Assembly: GCA_007644065.1 (NCBI GenBank)
Contig: VJWN01000005.1
Coordinates: 1,240,001 to 1,304,000, forward strand
Origin: Margaritispora aquatica
Taxonomy: Eukaryota; Ascomycota; Leotiomycetes; Helotiales; Discinellaceae
DNA: 64,000 nucleotides
Reading direction: 5' to 3'
Made by a program: the position numbers and the translations under genes. The notes beneath the pieces were generated by a model. That model was not told where the DNA came from. It worked only from the letters and a program-made list of their open reading frames with translations, and ran no database searches. Within the stretch, counting starts at the first letter, position 1. Each line of letters starts with the position of its first letter. Shown here piece by piece: positions 34,401-45,678 of this stretch.

Positions 34401-35434
34401 CTACCCTAAAAGACCTCTCTTCTCGAATGATCCAGGCTCGACAACCAACACAACTGCCAAACTCGTAATCATCAGCGCGAACGTAATGATTGCAACCAAG
34501 GCAATGCTGCCTCTGCTTGCCGGAAATTTGCCCCGTATGATCCAGTGCTGACTTTCAAAATATCGATGAAAGCCCACGATCAACATGACGATGCTGATTC
34601 CCAAGAATGTAGCCCCAAGAGGCTTGCCCATATGCCGCAGATGGAAGTATGGATCGTCCCCATTCCCAGCTGCAGATGTGACGTTGAGGCGAAAGAGCTG
34701 AGTGATGGCGATGCCTATCGATGCAAATGCAAGAGAAGTTCGAAGCCAGGCTAGAAATGTTCGTTCTGCGAAGATGTGAAGTCAGTAGATGTTCGAGACA
34801 TGCAGCATTCCATGTGTTTTCTAATGCAGATGTGACAGTTGTGATGTATCGTGTCTCAAGTTTCCAAGGAAGAAGAACATGGAAGCTTACCTAGAGCCAA
34901 ATGATCTCTCGCAACGCTGCCTTTGTTCTCCAACTCTATGCTGCCATAATCTGAAATCAAACGAGCCCACCAACTCTCATGTTCATCCACTTCAGTCTCG
35001 TCAACCTGATTCCCTGGGCTATGCACTCTCCCGCTCCTCCGAATACTCGAAGTGCTCGGTCTGGTCTTCACACCCGCAGGTTTGGGATTCTGATTTGTAG
35101 CCTGATAGTTCATCCCATTATTCAAACTCTGCCGACTTGATCTGCGCACGATGCTCGTCTCCTCGTCGGCGCTGCTCTCCCTACCATCAACCTCACGGTG
35201 GTTCTGATTCTGTGCCTCCATGCCCGGTCTTAAACTCCCAGGCGATTGCTCTTCTGCCCGCATGCTAACTCGTCGTGTGCGTGCCTCCTCGAGTATGCTA
35301 TCGATTCTGCCCAAGCTCTTCTTAGGGGTCGTCTTATCCGCTCCTGTTGCAGGGCTCCGACTTCCAGATCTCGTGGGCGAGCCCTCGGGCGATAGCACAG
35401 CAAGAGGCGAGACTTGGCCCCTTTGCAAAGACAT
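34401..35434 (-). CDS. DUF202-family membrane protein
   Basis: Exon 1 is 35434-34891 and exon 2 34765-34401, with a 125-bp intron (GTAAGC donor, CGCAG acceptor), giving 302 residues. The first 165 residues are disordered, Ser/Arg-rich and probably phosphorylated. The DUF202 domain follows, starting at a conserved block (residues about 176-195, reading RDHLALERTFLAWLRTSLAF) across the intron. Three membrane segments are visible: about 188-206 (AFASIGIAITQLF), 232-250 (GISIVMLIVGF) and 268-290 (IALVAIITFALMITSLAVVL). Fungal DUF202 proteins resemble the small membrane domain found in the vacuolar transporter chaperone and bacterial YidH; no activity is established for stand-alone copies. The upstream ATG-less extension to 35476 was not used. 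Domain call is firm, function unknown. Confidence 0.88.
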
Positions 35435-36973
35435 TTTTACCCTGCTCAATATTAGATAGTTGATAACCTTGCTCACCGGTCTGATTTGATAGAAGAAGAA
35501 GTCTCAGATCTGCATGGCGTCGTTGATAGCAACCTTGATGCAATATGAGGATCACAAGACGCCATATTTCATCCGGGACGGGTTTCTTTTCATTCTGAGC
35601 TTCCCCAGCTTTTCGCCAAGGCAAACTGGGGCGAGCTACAAGTATTTCCATTTTTGAGGTGCATTTGATGAGAAGGCAGATAGTTCTTGGTGATTTACAA
35701 ATGCATACGACTGGCTCTAATTTTATCTCTCGATTGTTACTCCAATAGTCATAGCATGACTTCTGATGTCGTCAGCTGCAACTTGGATGTCTTGCTACTT
35801 TGATTGTGATGTTTTATGACGCCACCTCCGCTTGAGTTTTCTGCATGGGAGGTATCGAACCAGTTGAGACCTGTAATGGATTTTCTGTCGTAGGGAGGAC
35901 ATTCTACTCAGAAATTCCTCAAGCACAATTGGATTTTGCTGCTTGATGATGATATTCCAGCCTTGTCGTCAAGCTCAACCAATACAATCCCAGTTCTATA
36001 CTATAGCTCCCACTCTAAGTTAATAGGAGACAGAAATATGAATTTCGGTTAGATCAAGATAGAGAAAATTCATTCGGTCATCATCATGCATTCAAAAAAA
36101 GAGTATCAAGTATGTACACGAAGCGAAATGAAACAAGTGAATTCAAATCGCTATGTCCTTAACACAAAACTCGTACACCAAGGGCGAACAGGAAAGTGAA
36201 TCAGAAGTATCTTTACAAGAATCGAGAACCAGACGAGAACAACTTGTACTTGGAGATGGAGGAGAAAGTAGTGAGTGCAACAGATCAAATGTCCTTTCTT
36301 TTCTTGTCCACTATATTGACAGACCATAGAGATCTACAACCTGTAGCCCAGCCACAAGCACGGCCATACTTTCGAGTTCTGTCGAGCATTTTGCCTTCCA
36401 GCTGTCCCAAGATGGGAGCAGAAATATGTATGCAAAGGGGCGTTGTCGCTTGATGGCGTTGGCCGAATAAAATGAAGACATCTTTCAAGAGGCCACCAGG
36501 ACCTTCCAGTCGATCGATATCAAGAGATAACAGGGGACATGTAGCCCCCAACTAACCAAAGTTCTCAATCAAAGGAATCCGGCACCTCCGTTCAGAACAT
36601 CATCCGCTTCAAACACTCCATACTTTTGCGTCCAAGCACTAGAAATCCATCCACCACTTCTACACAACTCTTGACGGCACTGTCCTTCACCAGTCACCAT
36701 AAATGATGCAACAAACATTAACGACATTTAATACAAAGGAGAAAAATGCTTCGAAGAATGTCGGGGATAGAGGAGAAAGATCCACACATCCAGCTGGGTA
36801 TTTTCGACAATAGGCTCGATATTGGCGAGTAAGCAAATCCAAACATCAACATTGCCCTCAAAGCAAGGGGAAGAAAGAAGTAATAGTCATGGCTCGCTTT
36901 CTATTGGATGCGCGAGCTTTCGGTGTAAGAATCCAGAATGACCGAAAGTCAACGGATCCGAAAGCGTAACTTT
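35435..36973. other. Intergenic between DUF202 gene and SUN gene
   Basis: About 1.5 kb with the DUF202 promoter on the left and the SUN gene 3' region on the right. Frames at 35334-35651 and 36285-36551 have no recognisable character. No repeat or RNA gene was found. Confidence 0.5.
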
Positions 36974-38362
36974 CTATGAGAACTCGAACGTTGCAGTACC
37001 TGTTACGGCGACCTGTTTGCCTATTAGTGAATGAAAAGATAAGGTACGCGTAGGAAGACTTACTGTGCAGCCTGAGGGGGAAGCGACGCCGTTGCTGTAG
37101 TACATTCCCCCACTATACGAGCAAGAACCGCTGACACCACCAGTAATCTTGATGCTGAAATCAAGCTTGCCGTCAGTATTGGTAGGAGAATTTTGGAAAA
37201 GAGAAATGTAAGTCATGCCCGCAGTGCCCTTTCCTACACCCATGTTCACTGGAGCCCAGTTTCCAATGTTTGAGCCAGCCTTTCCCCATTGGCACGCGTC
37301 ATCAACAGAGTAACCAGATGGGTTGATATAGTATTGAGCAGAAGTTGCAGAGCCTTCCCAAGAGTAATAAGTCGTAGCATCTGGACAGGTAACTTCAACA
37401 GTGGCACCAGATGCGACATTCAATGCAACCGTCTCGGACTCAGTACCAGGATAGTCAGTGCGGCAAATGGCAACGTTCTTCTTCAGATTGTTCTTGGCCT
37501 TGACACCTCCAACACCAGCGGTGCAGATTTGCTTGTAGGCTGGGCGAGACAACTCGAGCTTGCCCTTAGAGTTGCAGTAAAGACCTCCAATCGATTGACC
37601 AGTGGATCCTTGAGACTTGGGCCATTGGGACTTTTGATAGCCAGCGGGGCAGGCGTATGAGCAGTAAGAGTTCTTTGTGCATCCTCCCGAAACGGCAGTC
37701 TCAATGTAGCTGATCGCAGCATCTCCTGGGGTATACTTAGGGGTGTTCTGAATACCAGTCCAGCCATCCAAGTTCAACCAATCCGCGGCAACTGCACCGT
37801 AGCTGCTTGGGAAGGTTGAGCAATCGAGTTTGCCGCTGGGAAATTCAGAATCAACACCGCTTCCACTCGAGGATGAGCTGGACGATGCTGCTGCTACAGT
37901 AGGTTCAGCCGCTGCCTCGGTGGTAGATGTAGTTGTTGGTGTTACTGGAGCCACATAGGTCGAAGTGGGTGTGGTGCTGGTAGTTGAGGTTGATGTGGTG
38001 CTGGTCTTGATCTCCAAAAATTCGGCAGCCTTGACAGAGCTTGTCGTCGAGGGTGTGGGAGTGGTTGAGGTCGAGGTACTCTTCTTTGGAGCAGGTGAAG
38101 TTTTTTTGGCAGAAGACTCGCTTTCTGTTAAGATAACATACTTGCTCTTCTTCACTCCATCCTCAACATCGGACCATGGAATCATCACACCATTCAGCTC
38201 GTATACAGTCACAACCGGGCCAGCTACTGTGGTGGTAGTGGCAGATTCATCACGAGCCTCGACTGGGGAACCGTGTCTAGCTGGGTGACGGTGGGCGTGG
38301 TTGTGTGGTTGAGCGACTGCAATTGTTGCAGCGCTTAACAGCGCTATTTGGACAAACTTCAT
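36974..38362 (-). CDS. SUN-family secreted cell-wall protein (Sun4/Uth1/Sim1-like)
   Basis: SUN proteins are secreted, wall-associated beta-glucan-active or glucan-binding proteins of fungi that act in septation and wall remodelling. Exon 1 is 38362-37064, the intron 37063-37013 (51 bp), exon 2 37012-36974, giving 445 residues. The start MKFVQIALLSAATIAVAQ is a signal peptide; a His-rich stretch and a long Ser/Thr linker (about 85-180, likely O-mannosylated) follow. The SUN domain has the family cysteine signature exactly as C-x5-C-x3-C-x24-C (starting in CTKNSYCSYAC), and LDCSTFPSSYGAVAADWL, WAPVNMGVGKGTAGMTYISL. The unspliced frame is also open, but removing the intron with acceptor AAACAG restores the usual short end VAVTGTATFEFS. 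The upstream ATG at 38398 would mask the signal peptide and was not used. Confidence 0.93.
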   Translation of the reverse strand: MKFVQIALLSAATIAVAQPHNHAHRHPARHGSPVEARDESATTTTVAGPVVTVYELNGVMIPWSDVEDGVKKSKYVILTESESSAKKTSPAPKKSTSTSTTPTPSTTSSVKAAEFLEIKTSTTSTSTTSTTPTSTYVAPVTPTTTSTTEAAAEPTVAAASSSSSSSGSGVDSEFPSGKLDCSTFPSSYGAVAADWLNLDGWTGIQNTPKYTPGDAAISYIETAVSGGCTKNSYCSYACPAGYQKSQWPKSQGSTGQSIGGLYCNSKGKLELSRPAYKQICTAGVGGVKAKNNLKKNVAICRTDYPGTESETVALNVASGATVEVTCPDATTYYSWEGSATSAQYYINPSGYSVDDACQWGKAGSNIGNWAPVNMGVGKGTAGMTYISLFQNSPTNTDGKLDFSIKITGGVSGSCSYSGGMYYSNGVASPSGCTVSLPTRTLSFHSLIGKQVAVTGTATFEFS

Positions 38363-38948
38363 GATGATGAAGCTATTCGTGAAGGTATCAATGTGCACTT
38401 AAGAGGACTGTTCTGAATCGTGAGAGATTCTTGGCAAGATCTCCTAAATGTTTATTTCCAAAGACGAGAATCGTGAATCGTTAATGATTGCGGTCGAGAA
38501 CTACCCAAGGAGGAGATTAGCATTCTGATCTTCACGTTGCCGTGGCATGTTGGCAAATTCGCCAGGCCATCCATCTGCTCTTTCTTGATAGGAGTTGTTT
38601 TGTTGTTGACATACGTTGGACTGTTGTTGACCGGACAAGTGCGACGACTGTAATCTCGCGATGTAGGAATTCTGATGATGTTTTCTTGGGTTTTCTGTGT
38701 CTGTGTCTGTTGAACTGATCGCCTTCGTGATAGTCGTCGATGCTGATAGCCGCTGTTCCAAATGAATGTGGTAGAGAGTAGACTCTCAGAGTTGGAGGGA
38801 ATGCTGGAAAGGAAAAAGAAGGAGAGGAGTGTGCGGTAGATCAGTGACTTGAATCAAGATGAGATGATGTGTGAAGAAACGAAGTGAGGAGTGGAGACCG
38901 GAGAAGGGAGACGCAACCGCATGGGGCACTGGGCAGATTCACTTTTCG

Positions 38949-38951
38949 CTT

Positions 38952-38982
<31 letters not shown>

Positions 38983-38987
38983 CACTT
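38949..38987. repeat. CTTTCA hexamer microsatellite, about six units
   Basis: Six consecutive CTTTCA units plus a partial one. It lies about 0.6 kb upstream of the SUN start. Confidence 0.95.
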
Positions 38988-39007
38988 CTGGGCTCTGGGC
39001 TATGTCT

Positions 39008-39038
39008 GGTCTCTGGGTCTCTGGGTCTCTGGGTCTCT
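39008..39038. repeat. GGTCTCTG octamer tandem repeat
   Basis: About three and a half units of GGTCTCTG, close to the CTTTCA repeat. Confidence 0.9.
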
Positions 39039-39379
39039 CTGATCCTCTCTCCCTCTTCTCTCTCTTCTCTGAAAGGAGGGTGCCCAGAGTTTAATTAGAG
39101 ATGAGATGGGGCCCAGCTTCTCAAAGCTGTACGAGCGAATCATTGTCCGGCCTTGGTATGGGTCTTGGTGGAAACTAACACCCGATTGGGTTCCTGCTCG
39201 CCAAGCGAAAATTGTGGTCGTGCCTGCCGGGAGCGCAAATGTCCCCAAAATGCACTAGTCAGGAACGACTGACAGTAGCTGGACAGGGGTATGTGGCAAA
39301 GGGGGTGAGGAGGATTGGATGGGATGGCAACAGGATTGGATGATAATTTGGATGATTGGGGCCGGACAACTGAGCAAAT

Positions 39380-39403
39380 GGGCAACTGGGCAACTGGGCA
39401 ACT
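39380..39403. repeat. GGCAACTG octamer tandem repeat
   Basis: Three units of GGCAACTG followed by degenerate copies (ACTGAGCAAC). Confidence 0.9.
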
Positions 39404-40240
39404 GAGCAACGCAAGAAGGACAAGGGCGACGACAACAACTCTGAATGAATGCGTGGAGGTGTGGAATCGTGGATGCAGCTAACCAGCTGCATTTTCTCGG
39501 TGGACTTTGTCGTGGATGTCCTAGATGTCGTGGACATTCAGACCTTACCTTATACTTTGTTCGTCCTCCTCCCACTCCTCTCTCGTTCCACAACAGAGAT
39601 TCGACTTGCCCGAAATCTCAATTCAGAGCGGTGTGTGGTTCACCAAGCCAATCCTCCGAAGATTGAAATGAACTGCACCAGCCGTCAAATGAACAATCTT
39701 GACACGATGACAGCATCCGCACCAGTTCGTCCAATCTTCGCTTGTTTATCTGGGCAGGTTGGTTCTCTTGGTCATGCAATGCGCGCTGTCGTTGTTTCGT
39801 GTGGTAGTTCTTGGCCAATCCAATTCCAAAGAGAGGCCACTGCGAACCAGGGCACAAATACGGGCTTCTTAATCTGCCATCATCCAAAATCCCAATTCTC
39901 AATTCAAAGGAATGTCCAGCGCGTGGTATTCTGGCTGCCAAGCGCCGAGCAGAGACAAATCTCAAGTTGACGACTCAGACAGCCCAAAACTTTATCAAGT
40001 AAAAGCTCAAGTTTTGGATTCCTTTTTTTTTCACCCTCGAGATCAAAGCTTTGCCCGTTGAACCTCGGAGACGATCTTCTAAACAGGCTCAGGAGAGAGC
40101 TTGAGAAGATCAACAAATCTAGAATGTTTGCCGTGGTGAGAGTTGGTTTTCTTCGTTTGCCGCTGCCCAGAAACATTCTAACATGTGTTTCTTGGATGTA
40201 ATCTCGCTTCTTGGTAGCCAATTCGCTAGCCATTACATGT

Positions 40241-43200
40241 CGTGTTTAGCCACTCTTTGTTACAATAAATATCAGTTTTGGTCTGGAGGAGCAGATGGGC
40301 CAAAAGATCATCACCAATCTGCACGCTTATGAGGCTATTCCCCGTGTTGGCTGTCGGGTTCGAGACCAGAACATTGCTTTTCAGGTTGTCTCAGAAGTTA
40401 AGTATTAATTTCATGTGATGCAGAATTGAAATTGCATGACGAGATATGGCAGTACTATTTGAAGCAACTTTACGAATCGTGGGTGTTCGTACAAGGAAAT
40501 GCACTCATATGCATCATTTGTCTTCAGATTTCTCTGGCGTCATAAATTCTCCCATTTTGACTCACTGGCATTTAGTAGCAAAGTGCACAACAAACGAGCA
40601 TCTACAGAGTCGCATCTGTCTCATCACTTAGAGATTCAGAAGTGGCATTTTGATATGTGAGACACGGAGGTACCACCTTGGTGATCAAGGAAAAGACTCA
40701 CCTTACACTGCAAAGGGCAGTTACGAAAGAATATGATGCTCACCAACTTCGAATCTTTCATCTACAGGAATCATGACCAAGAAGTTAACATTTCCATGTT
40801 CCAATCGCACAACAGGTGATTTATGTTCACCAACAACGGGCGTGCCCGACATTGGAATGGCCTGCATATCTTCAGGGATCTCCTCCCGCACTGCCTCCGT
40901 AAATCCAGGCACAGTGTTGCTATTTGTGGACGCGCCATCGGGAAATTATGCTGTATGCAAATCATCTCAGATATGCGGAATGCATGATTTTTTTGTGCAG
41001 GCTGCGCATACCTAGTGATGATGAAAATCAGGATCACTAGCTGCTGATTACAAATCGATGGCGGGCAACAGATGTCTGTGATGTCGTGATACAATATTTT
41101 CAACGAAAATTAATTGCAGAATACAACAGTATAATAGGTACTAAAGCCTGGTGTTTTTTGAGTTTTTTAGAGTTTTTTTTTTAAACCTACCGAATACCTA
41201 GGCACTGGGATCTTGAAGATTAACTGCTAGTGACATTGTGATCGTCGTCTTCGTCCTCGTATAAGCTACACTAGTCTACACGCTGGCTAGTCTGCACACT
41301 CGCTTCACTCTCGCCATTTCGCAATTCAAACATAGCCAAGGCTATGAAAAGGATGATTACACTCCCAAGTATCCGATTGTCTTCAGCCACTTCATAAATC
41401 CAAACAATGTAACAAGCAGACTAAGCGATATTCATCTGCCAAGCAGGCACCCTGTGCTTTTCAACACCATCAATTCGATTTCACCTTCACATGAGCAAAT
41501 AAGCGTTTGCTGTTTGCTGTTTGCGTCTCATATAAATAATCATTAGCCTCAACAGTCGTTGAGCTCGCTCCGCTATCCTAATGGACAAAGACAATCTTCC
41601 AAATGGCGAGCTGCAGGTCTATCCACCGATATTTCTCGTTCCAAAGGAGGGATTTGTCGCAAATTCCACCTCGTGATCACCTGTGTTCTACAGCATGGCA
41701 CGCACTTGACACGTGGGATTTGGATTTGGGCTACCAGATACCCTTTCGAGTGGAACCTGAGAGTCTGGAAGGGTGGTATCTCATGCATGTAGCCGCGGTG
41801 GTAGGTAAACTTGCTGTTCAGCTGATGACAACCTCACACTTCAGGTGAGTGGAAGCATACATATGTGCGTTTGAATGATACGCAGGCTATTTTGAGGTGG
41901 TTGAAACTAGATATCACAGCTGGGTATTGTTATCTTCGTTTATCGGATGTCAGAGTTGTGTACCCATCAACCTTGGGGTTGCACGTACATACGCCGGATG
42001 AAAATACATCGATCTAGTCAAGTAAGGAGTTGCAATAGAAGTTAAACAAAGGATTTCTTATCGCTAACAATTTGATATCAACAGTACGTTACAGAAGGTG
42101 ACCTACCTGGAATTACAACTGTCTCGCTTAAGAAGTCTACTGGATCTTTGTGCTCGCTCAACTTGGCATCATATTATACAGAGTCTAATGTTACAGGATA
42201 AGTCAGGCACTTTGGGACTTGGGGTGCGCTCGTGTATCTATGTACTATCTGAATAGACGCCTCAGAGCCTCAAACATGATACAACAAGTAACATCATATG
42301 GTAACGATAAGGCCTACCAATCATGAACTTTTTTGAGGGATGAATATTCCGTATTCGATTAGTGGTTGATATAGTCATGTTGATCACTTTTACTAGGATA
42401 TTACTCGTCTCATGTATTGAGAAGGGCAGAGTAGCTTGACTTCAGCTCCAACTCATGTTGGATATGCATGGCCCATCAATAGACTTATTCGATGTCCCCA
42501 ACCAACACTTGTTCCATTACTTCTATCAGAATCCTGTGGCTACTATTGCCTTACTTGTGGATTTCTTGACTCTTTTACCTTATTTAATATGACAGCACAG
42601 ACCCTAGACTGAGCAGCAGGTTGTTAATACGGTACCAGTGATGAGGCAGCCCCCAAATTGAGAGCTACAAAAACCACTTGAATATTGATATGATTGATCG
42701 ACAGTATCAAATGTTGCTCTATTCATACTTCAACCTCATTCAGAAAGTTGAATTGCATCAGGCGATATATAACCAGGAGATGATATGATAAAAGACTGGA
42801 CAAACCAATGGTTTATACGAGGCAAACGAGGCAATAACAATATAAGCCCATTACTCAACCCAGCATCATCGTCATTGGCATTTCAAAAATCTAGAAGTCC
42901 AGTTGGATAAAAAGTCATGAGGAGCCAAGAAACTCGTAGGAATAGATAAGCGAATCAGACAACCTACTCGGAGAGTTTTTGGACATTCGGTGCAATTCTT
43001 AGATCCTTATAAGCAGCTTGTGATCATTGAGAATAGATTATTGGACTTGATTGGGCATCGCGATACTCGACTTACAACACAAGGAATGGTAACGGAGACT
43101 ATTGATGACTATAATACGTGGAGTTTTGGGATGTTTTGTTTTGGTGATGTTTTCGGTTGCGGAAGTATTGATGGTGCTAAATCAAGCTCAAGAAGTTCTA

Positions 43201-43675
43201 GGTTCTGAACTTTAGTTGAGCCTGTCTCGAGGGTACAAAACATCTGATTGAATACGAATTCATCGTGAACTCTCATTGCATGTCTTTCTCATATTCCATT
43301 GTATGGTAACAATGGTGTTCTTATGCAGGTCGCGATCAGATGTCCTTACCCCTCCAAAATGGCATCACAGACGTCATGCCACGACCGCTACCATTGATTT
43401 ACATGAAATAGAATGCTTCAGTCTCTCCGGGTCCAAATCGTCCCGCAATAATAAAAAAGTCAGCGAGCACTCAATCATCTCGCTCATAACTGTTAGCTCA
43501 GAGGTTCAAATACCAGAAGTATTGTTGACAGCATAAGAAGAGAAGTTCCCGAAACGCACAACCGGCGCAACAGACCACCCGAGCCCGACTTGAAGTCGAG
43601 ATATTAAGACAAGGAGAATTCCATTGTCTTCGCCCAATATTATTTCATCACGATCATTATACCACATTTCCGACA
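40241..43675. other. Gene-poor interval of about 3.4 kb
   Basis: A minus-strand frame at about 40930-40703 reads like protein (TVPGFTEAVREEIPEDMQAI, then FLVMIPVDERFEV) and ends by a possible GTGAGC donor, but no start or partner exon was found. Poly-T tracts occur at 41150-41185. The remaining frames, including 41559-41848 and 42990-43208, have no domain. The right part must contain the promoter of the oxidoreductase gene. No tRNA or mobile element was recognised. Confidence 0.4.
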
Positions 43676-44829
43676 ATGTTGAGAACCATTCCTAGTACGA
43701 TGCGTGCGCTTGCGTTGTCCAAGCACTGCGACCCAAAAGATTACGGCATCGCAACCATCCCCACACCCAAAATCACCAATGCAGATGAGGTTTTAGTTCG
43801 TGTACGTGCTGCTAGCATAAATCCAATCGATGTGAAGCTGGCTGGGAGTCTGGGAAAGATGATAGTGAAGCCCAAGTAAGTACCTCACTCGAGAGGTCGC
43901 CCCTCTTGTTATCCCTGCATGTCCATAGTCCAGCACTAACACATTATTGCAGCTTTCCCTATGTCGTGGGCTTCGACCTCGCAGGCGAGATTGTCGCTGT
44001 AGGCAGCTCGGTCACCAGTCTAAAGATTGGAGATGAGGTCTACTCACGCATACCTGAGATATGCCGCGGGTCCGTTGCTCAGTATTGTCTGACTACCGAA
44101 TCGACCACATGTCTCAAGCCGAGGAATTTGTCCTTCAATGAGGCGGCAGCAATCCCTCTCGCAGGACTCACGGCCTTGCAAGCGCTCGATATTGGGCAGT
44201 CTGTCGTCCCTGGAGGACTGAAGGGCAAGACGGTGTTGATTCCTGCTGGATTGGGTGGCACGAGCTCGTTTGGCGTCCAGCTTGCCAAGAACTGTTTTGG
44301 TGCTGGCAAAGTAGTGACAACTTTATCGACGGGGAAGATCGAGAAGATTGGAAAGCTGCTGGGAGCTGGAACGCCTGATTTGTGCGTCGACTACACAAAA
44401 GGTCGGGTGGTTGACCAGATTGGGAAGGGCACTGTGGATTTCATGTTTGATACTCAAGGGTATACAATATCTGCTTTACCGGTGATGAAGAAAGGGGGCG
44501 AGGTTGTGTCCATCTCAACTGTTCCTAACGGGACGGATTTCAAGGTTAAGAATACGGGAATGCCCGTATGGTTGGAGTATATGATGAATCTCATCAATTG
44601 GCTTTTGGTTAAGTGGACAGGATTCAAAAATGTCGGATACAGGTATATGGTCATGCATGGTAGTGCGGAAGACCTGGGGCGCCTGAAGGGCTGGGTTGAG
44701 GAAGGTAAAGTGAAGAGTATTGTTGGAGAGGTGGCGAAGATGGAAGATATCGAAGCAGTGAAGAAGGGATGCCAGCAGGTATTGGATGGAAAGGGTGGAA
44801 TTGGAAAATTTGTCATTGAGATTGAGTAG
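43676..44829 (+). CDS. Quinone oxidoreductase-like MDR enzyme (zinc-independent, RTN4IP1/zeta-crystallin-like)
   Basis: A medium-chain dehydrogenase/reductase expected to reduce quinones or enones with NADPH. Exon 1 is 43676-43875, the intron 43876-43952 (77 bp), exon 2 43953-44829, giving 358 residues. The GroES-like domain has DEVLVRVRAASINPIDVKLA and FPYVVGFDLAGEIVAVGSSV. The cofactor region reads TVLIPAGLGGTSSFGVQLAK, a form of the glycine-rich nucleotide loop, then a D-rich segment DYTKGRVVDQIGKGTVDFMF. Cysteines that bind catalytic or structural zinc are absent. A hydrophobic piece near MMNLINWLLVKWTGF may contact membrane. A second ATG at 43700 is a possible start; the first was kept because eight extra residues make no difference to the fold. 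Substrate is unknown. Confidence 0.9.
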
Positions 44830-45678
44830 GGTCTGTGGTGATATGAGTGTATCAGAGAGTTGTTGGAGCCATTCGAGAAAATCGGGTCTGAAGCTGGGTC
44901 GGTAAGCCTATTCTTGTTTGAGAATGATACCATCGGAAGTGTAATGTAATGCATTGTTTTCAAAGATGAGATGTTTGCTAAGTGACTTCGGCTTACAGAT
45001 TTCAACCTCGGTGGGTGCAAATATCATCGCTTCTGCTCGTCAAGACAGAAGGGCTTCTGTTTTACTTAAACCTCACGATCTGATGATGTGAGGAGCCGAT
45101 TACCCTCGAGTAAATTATACAGTCATCTCTTTGGTCGACTGATGTTTTATTGGATTATCTTTCACTGCGCTATGTTGGCTCTTTGTGACTTGACAATAAG
45201 CGAGTTTGTGGATTGAGCTTGGAATATCACATGAGTTTTGCTTCTTCTGCTAAATTCCTCTAGAGCAAACTGCTGACGTACCTCTGAACGAGCTTCCGTT
45301 TGATCAGCTCGAGAGTTTACAGAGTTTGTTGACTCAAGTGGCATGACATGCTATGAAAGTGACAGCACAACAAGATCTAAGCAACTAATGTGTTTCCTTA
45401 GGGTCATCGGATTTCTTTCTCTTCTTGTCTTATATCAACTGGGCTAGAGGTTCCAAAGGAGAAGCTCTCCCGCTCTGTATAATGTGTTAAAAACTTAAAT
45501 ATAGCTATAATTCCAGTAGCAGTTTTATATTCAAGTCAATATTACCAAACATACCTCGACCATCCCTCTCACCTCCGCCAACGCCAACATTCGCGTTTCC
45601 CTCACTCCATCAAAAAATTCGCGAGTCTGCGCATGTATATTTGTCTAAATAATCCAAGATTTTTCTTAACTTTGTCAC
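44830..45678. other. Intergenic between MDR enzyme and membrane protein gene
   Basis: About 0.85 kb, AT-rich in the centre (45480-45540). It is presumably the MDR 3' region and the membrane-protein promoter. Nothing else recognised. Confidence 0.5.

Larger units (their letters stand above)
38363..40240. other. SUN gene upstream region with several short tandem repeats
   Basis: About 1.9 kb. On the minus strand the leader side (38780-38850) is rich in CT with motifs of the form CNYTCNYT, for example CTCTCCTT and CCTTCTTT. Microsatellites follow at 38949-38987, 39008-39038 and 39380-39403. A Gln-rich frame at 38761-38501 and a minus frame at 40233-39904 (starting MASELATKKRDYIQETHV, preceded by an overlapping ATG-TAA) are open, but I could not support either as a gene. 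Confidence 0.45.

Noticed and set aside
36974..37063. Read-through of the SUN gene without removing the last intron
   Set aside because: The frame is open, but the splice with acceptor AAACAG restores the short conserved C-terminus and has canonical sites; an alternative acceptor (AATAG) would cause early termination.
40340..40375. GGGTTCGAGACC resembling a tRNA T-loop
   Set aside because: Flanking bases do not form a T-stem, and no acceptor stem or anticodon arm is present.
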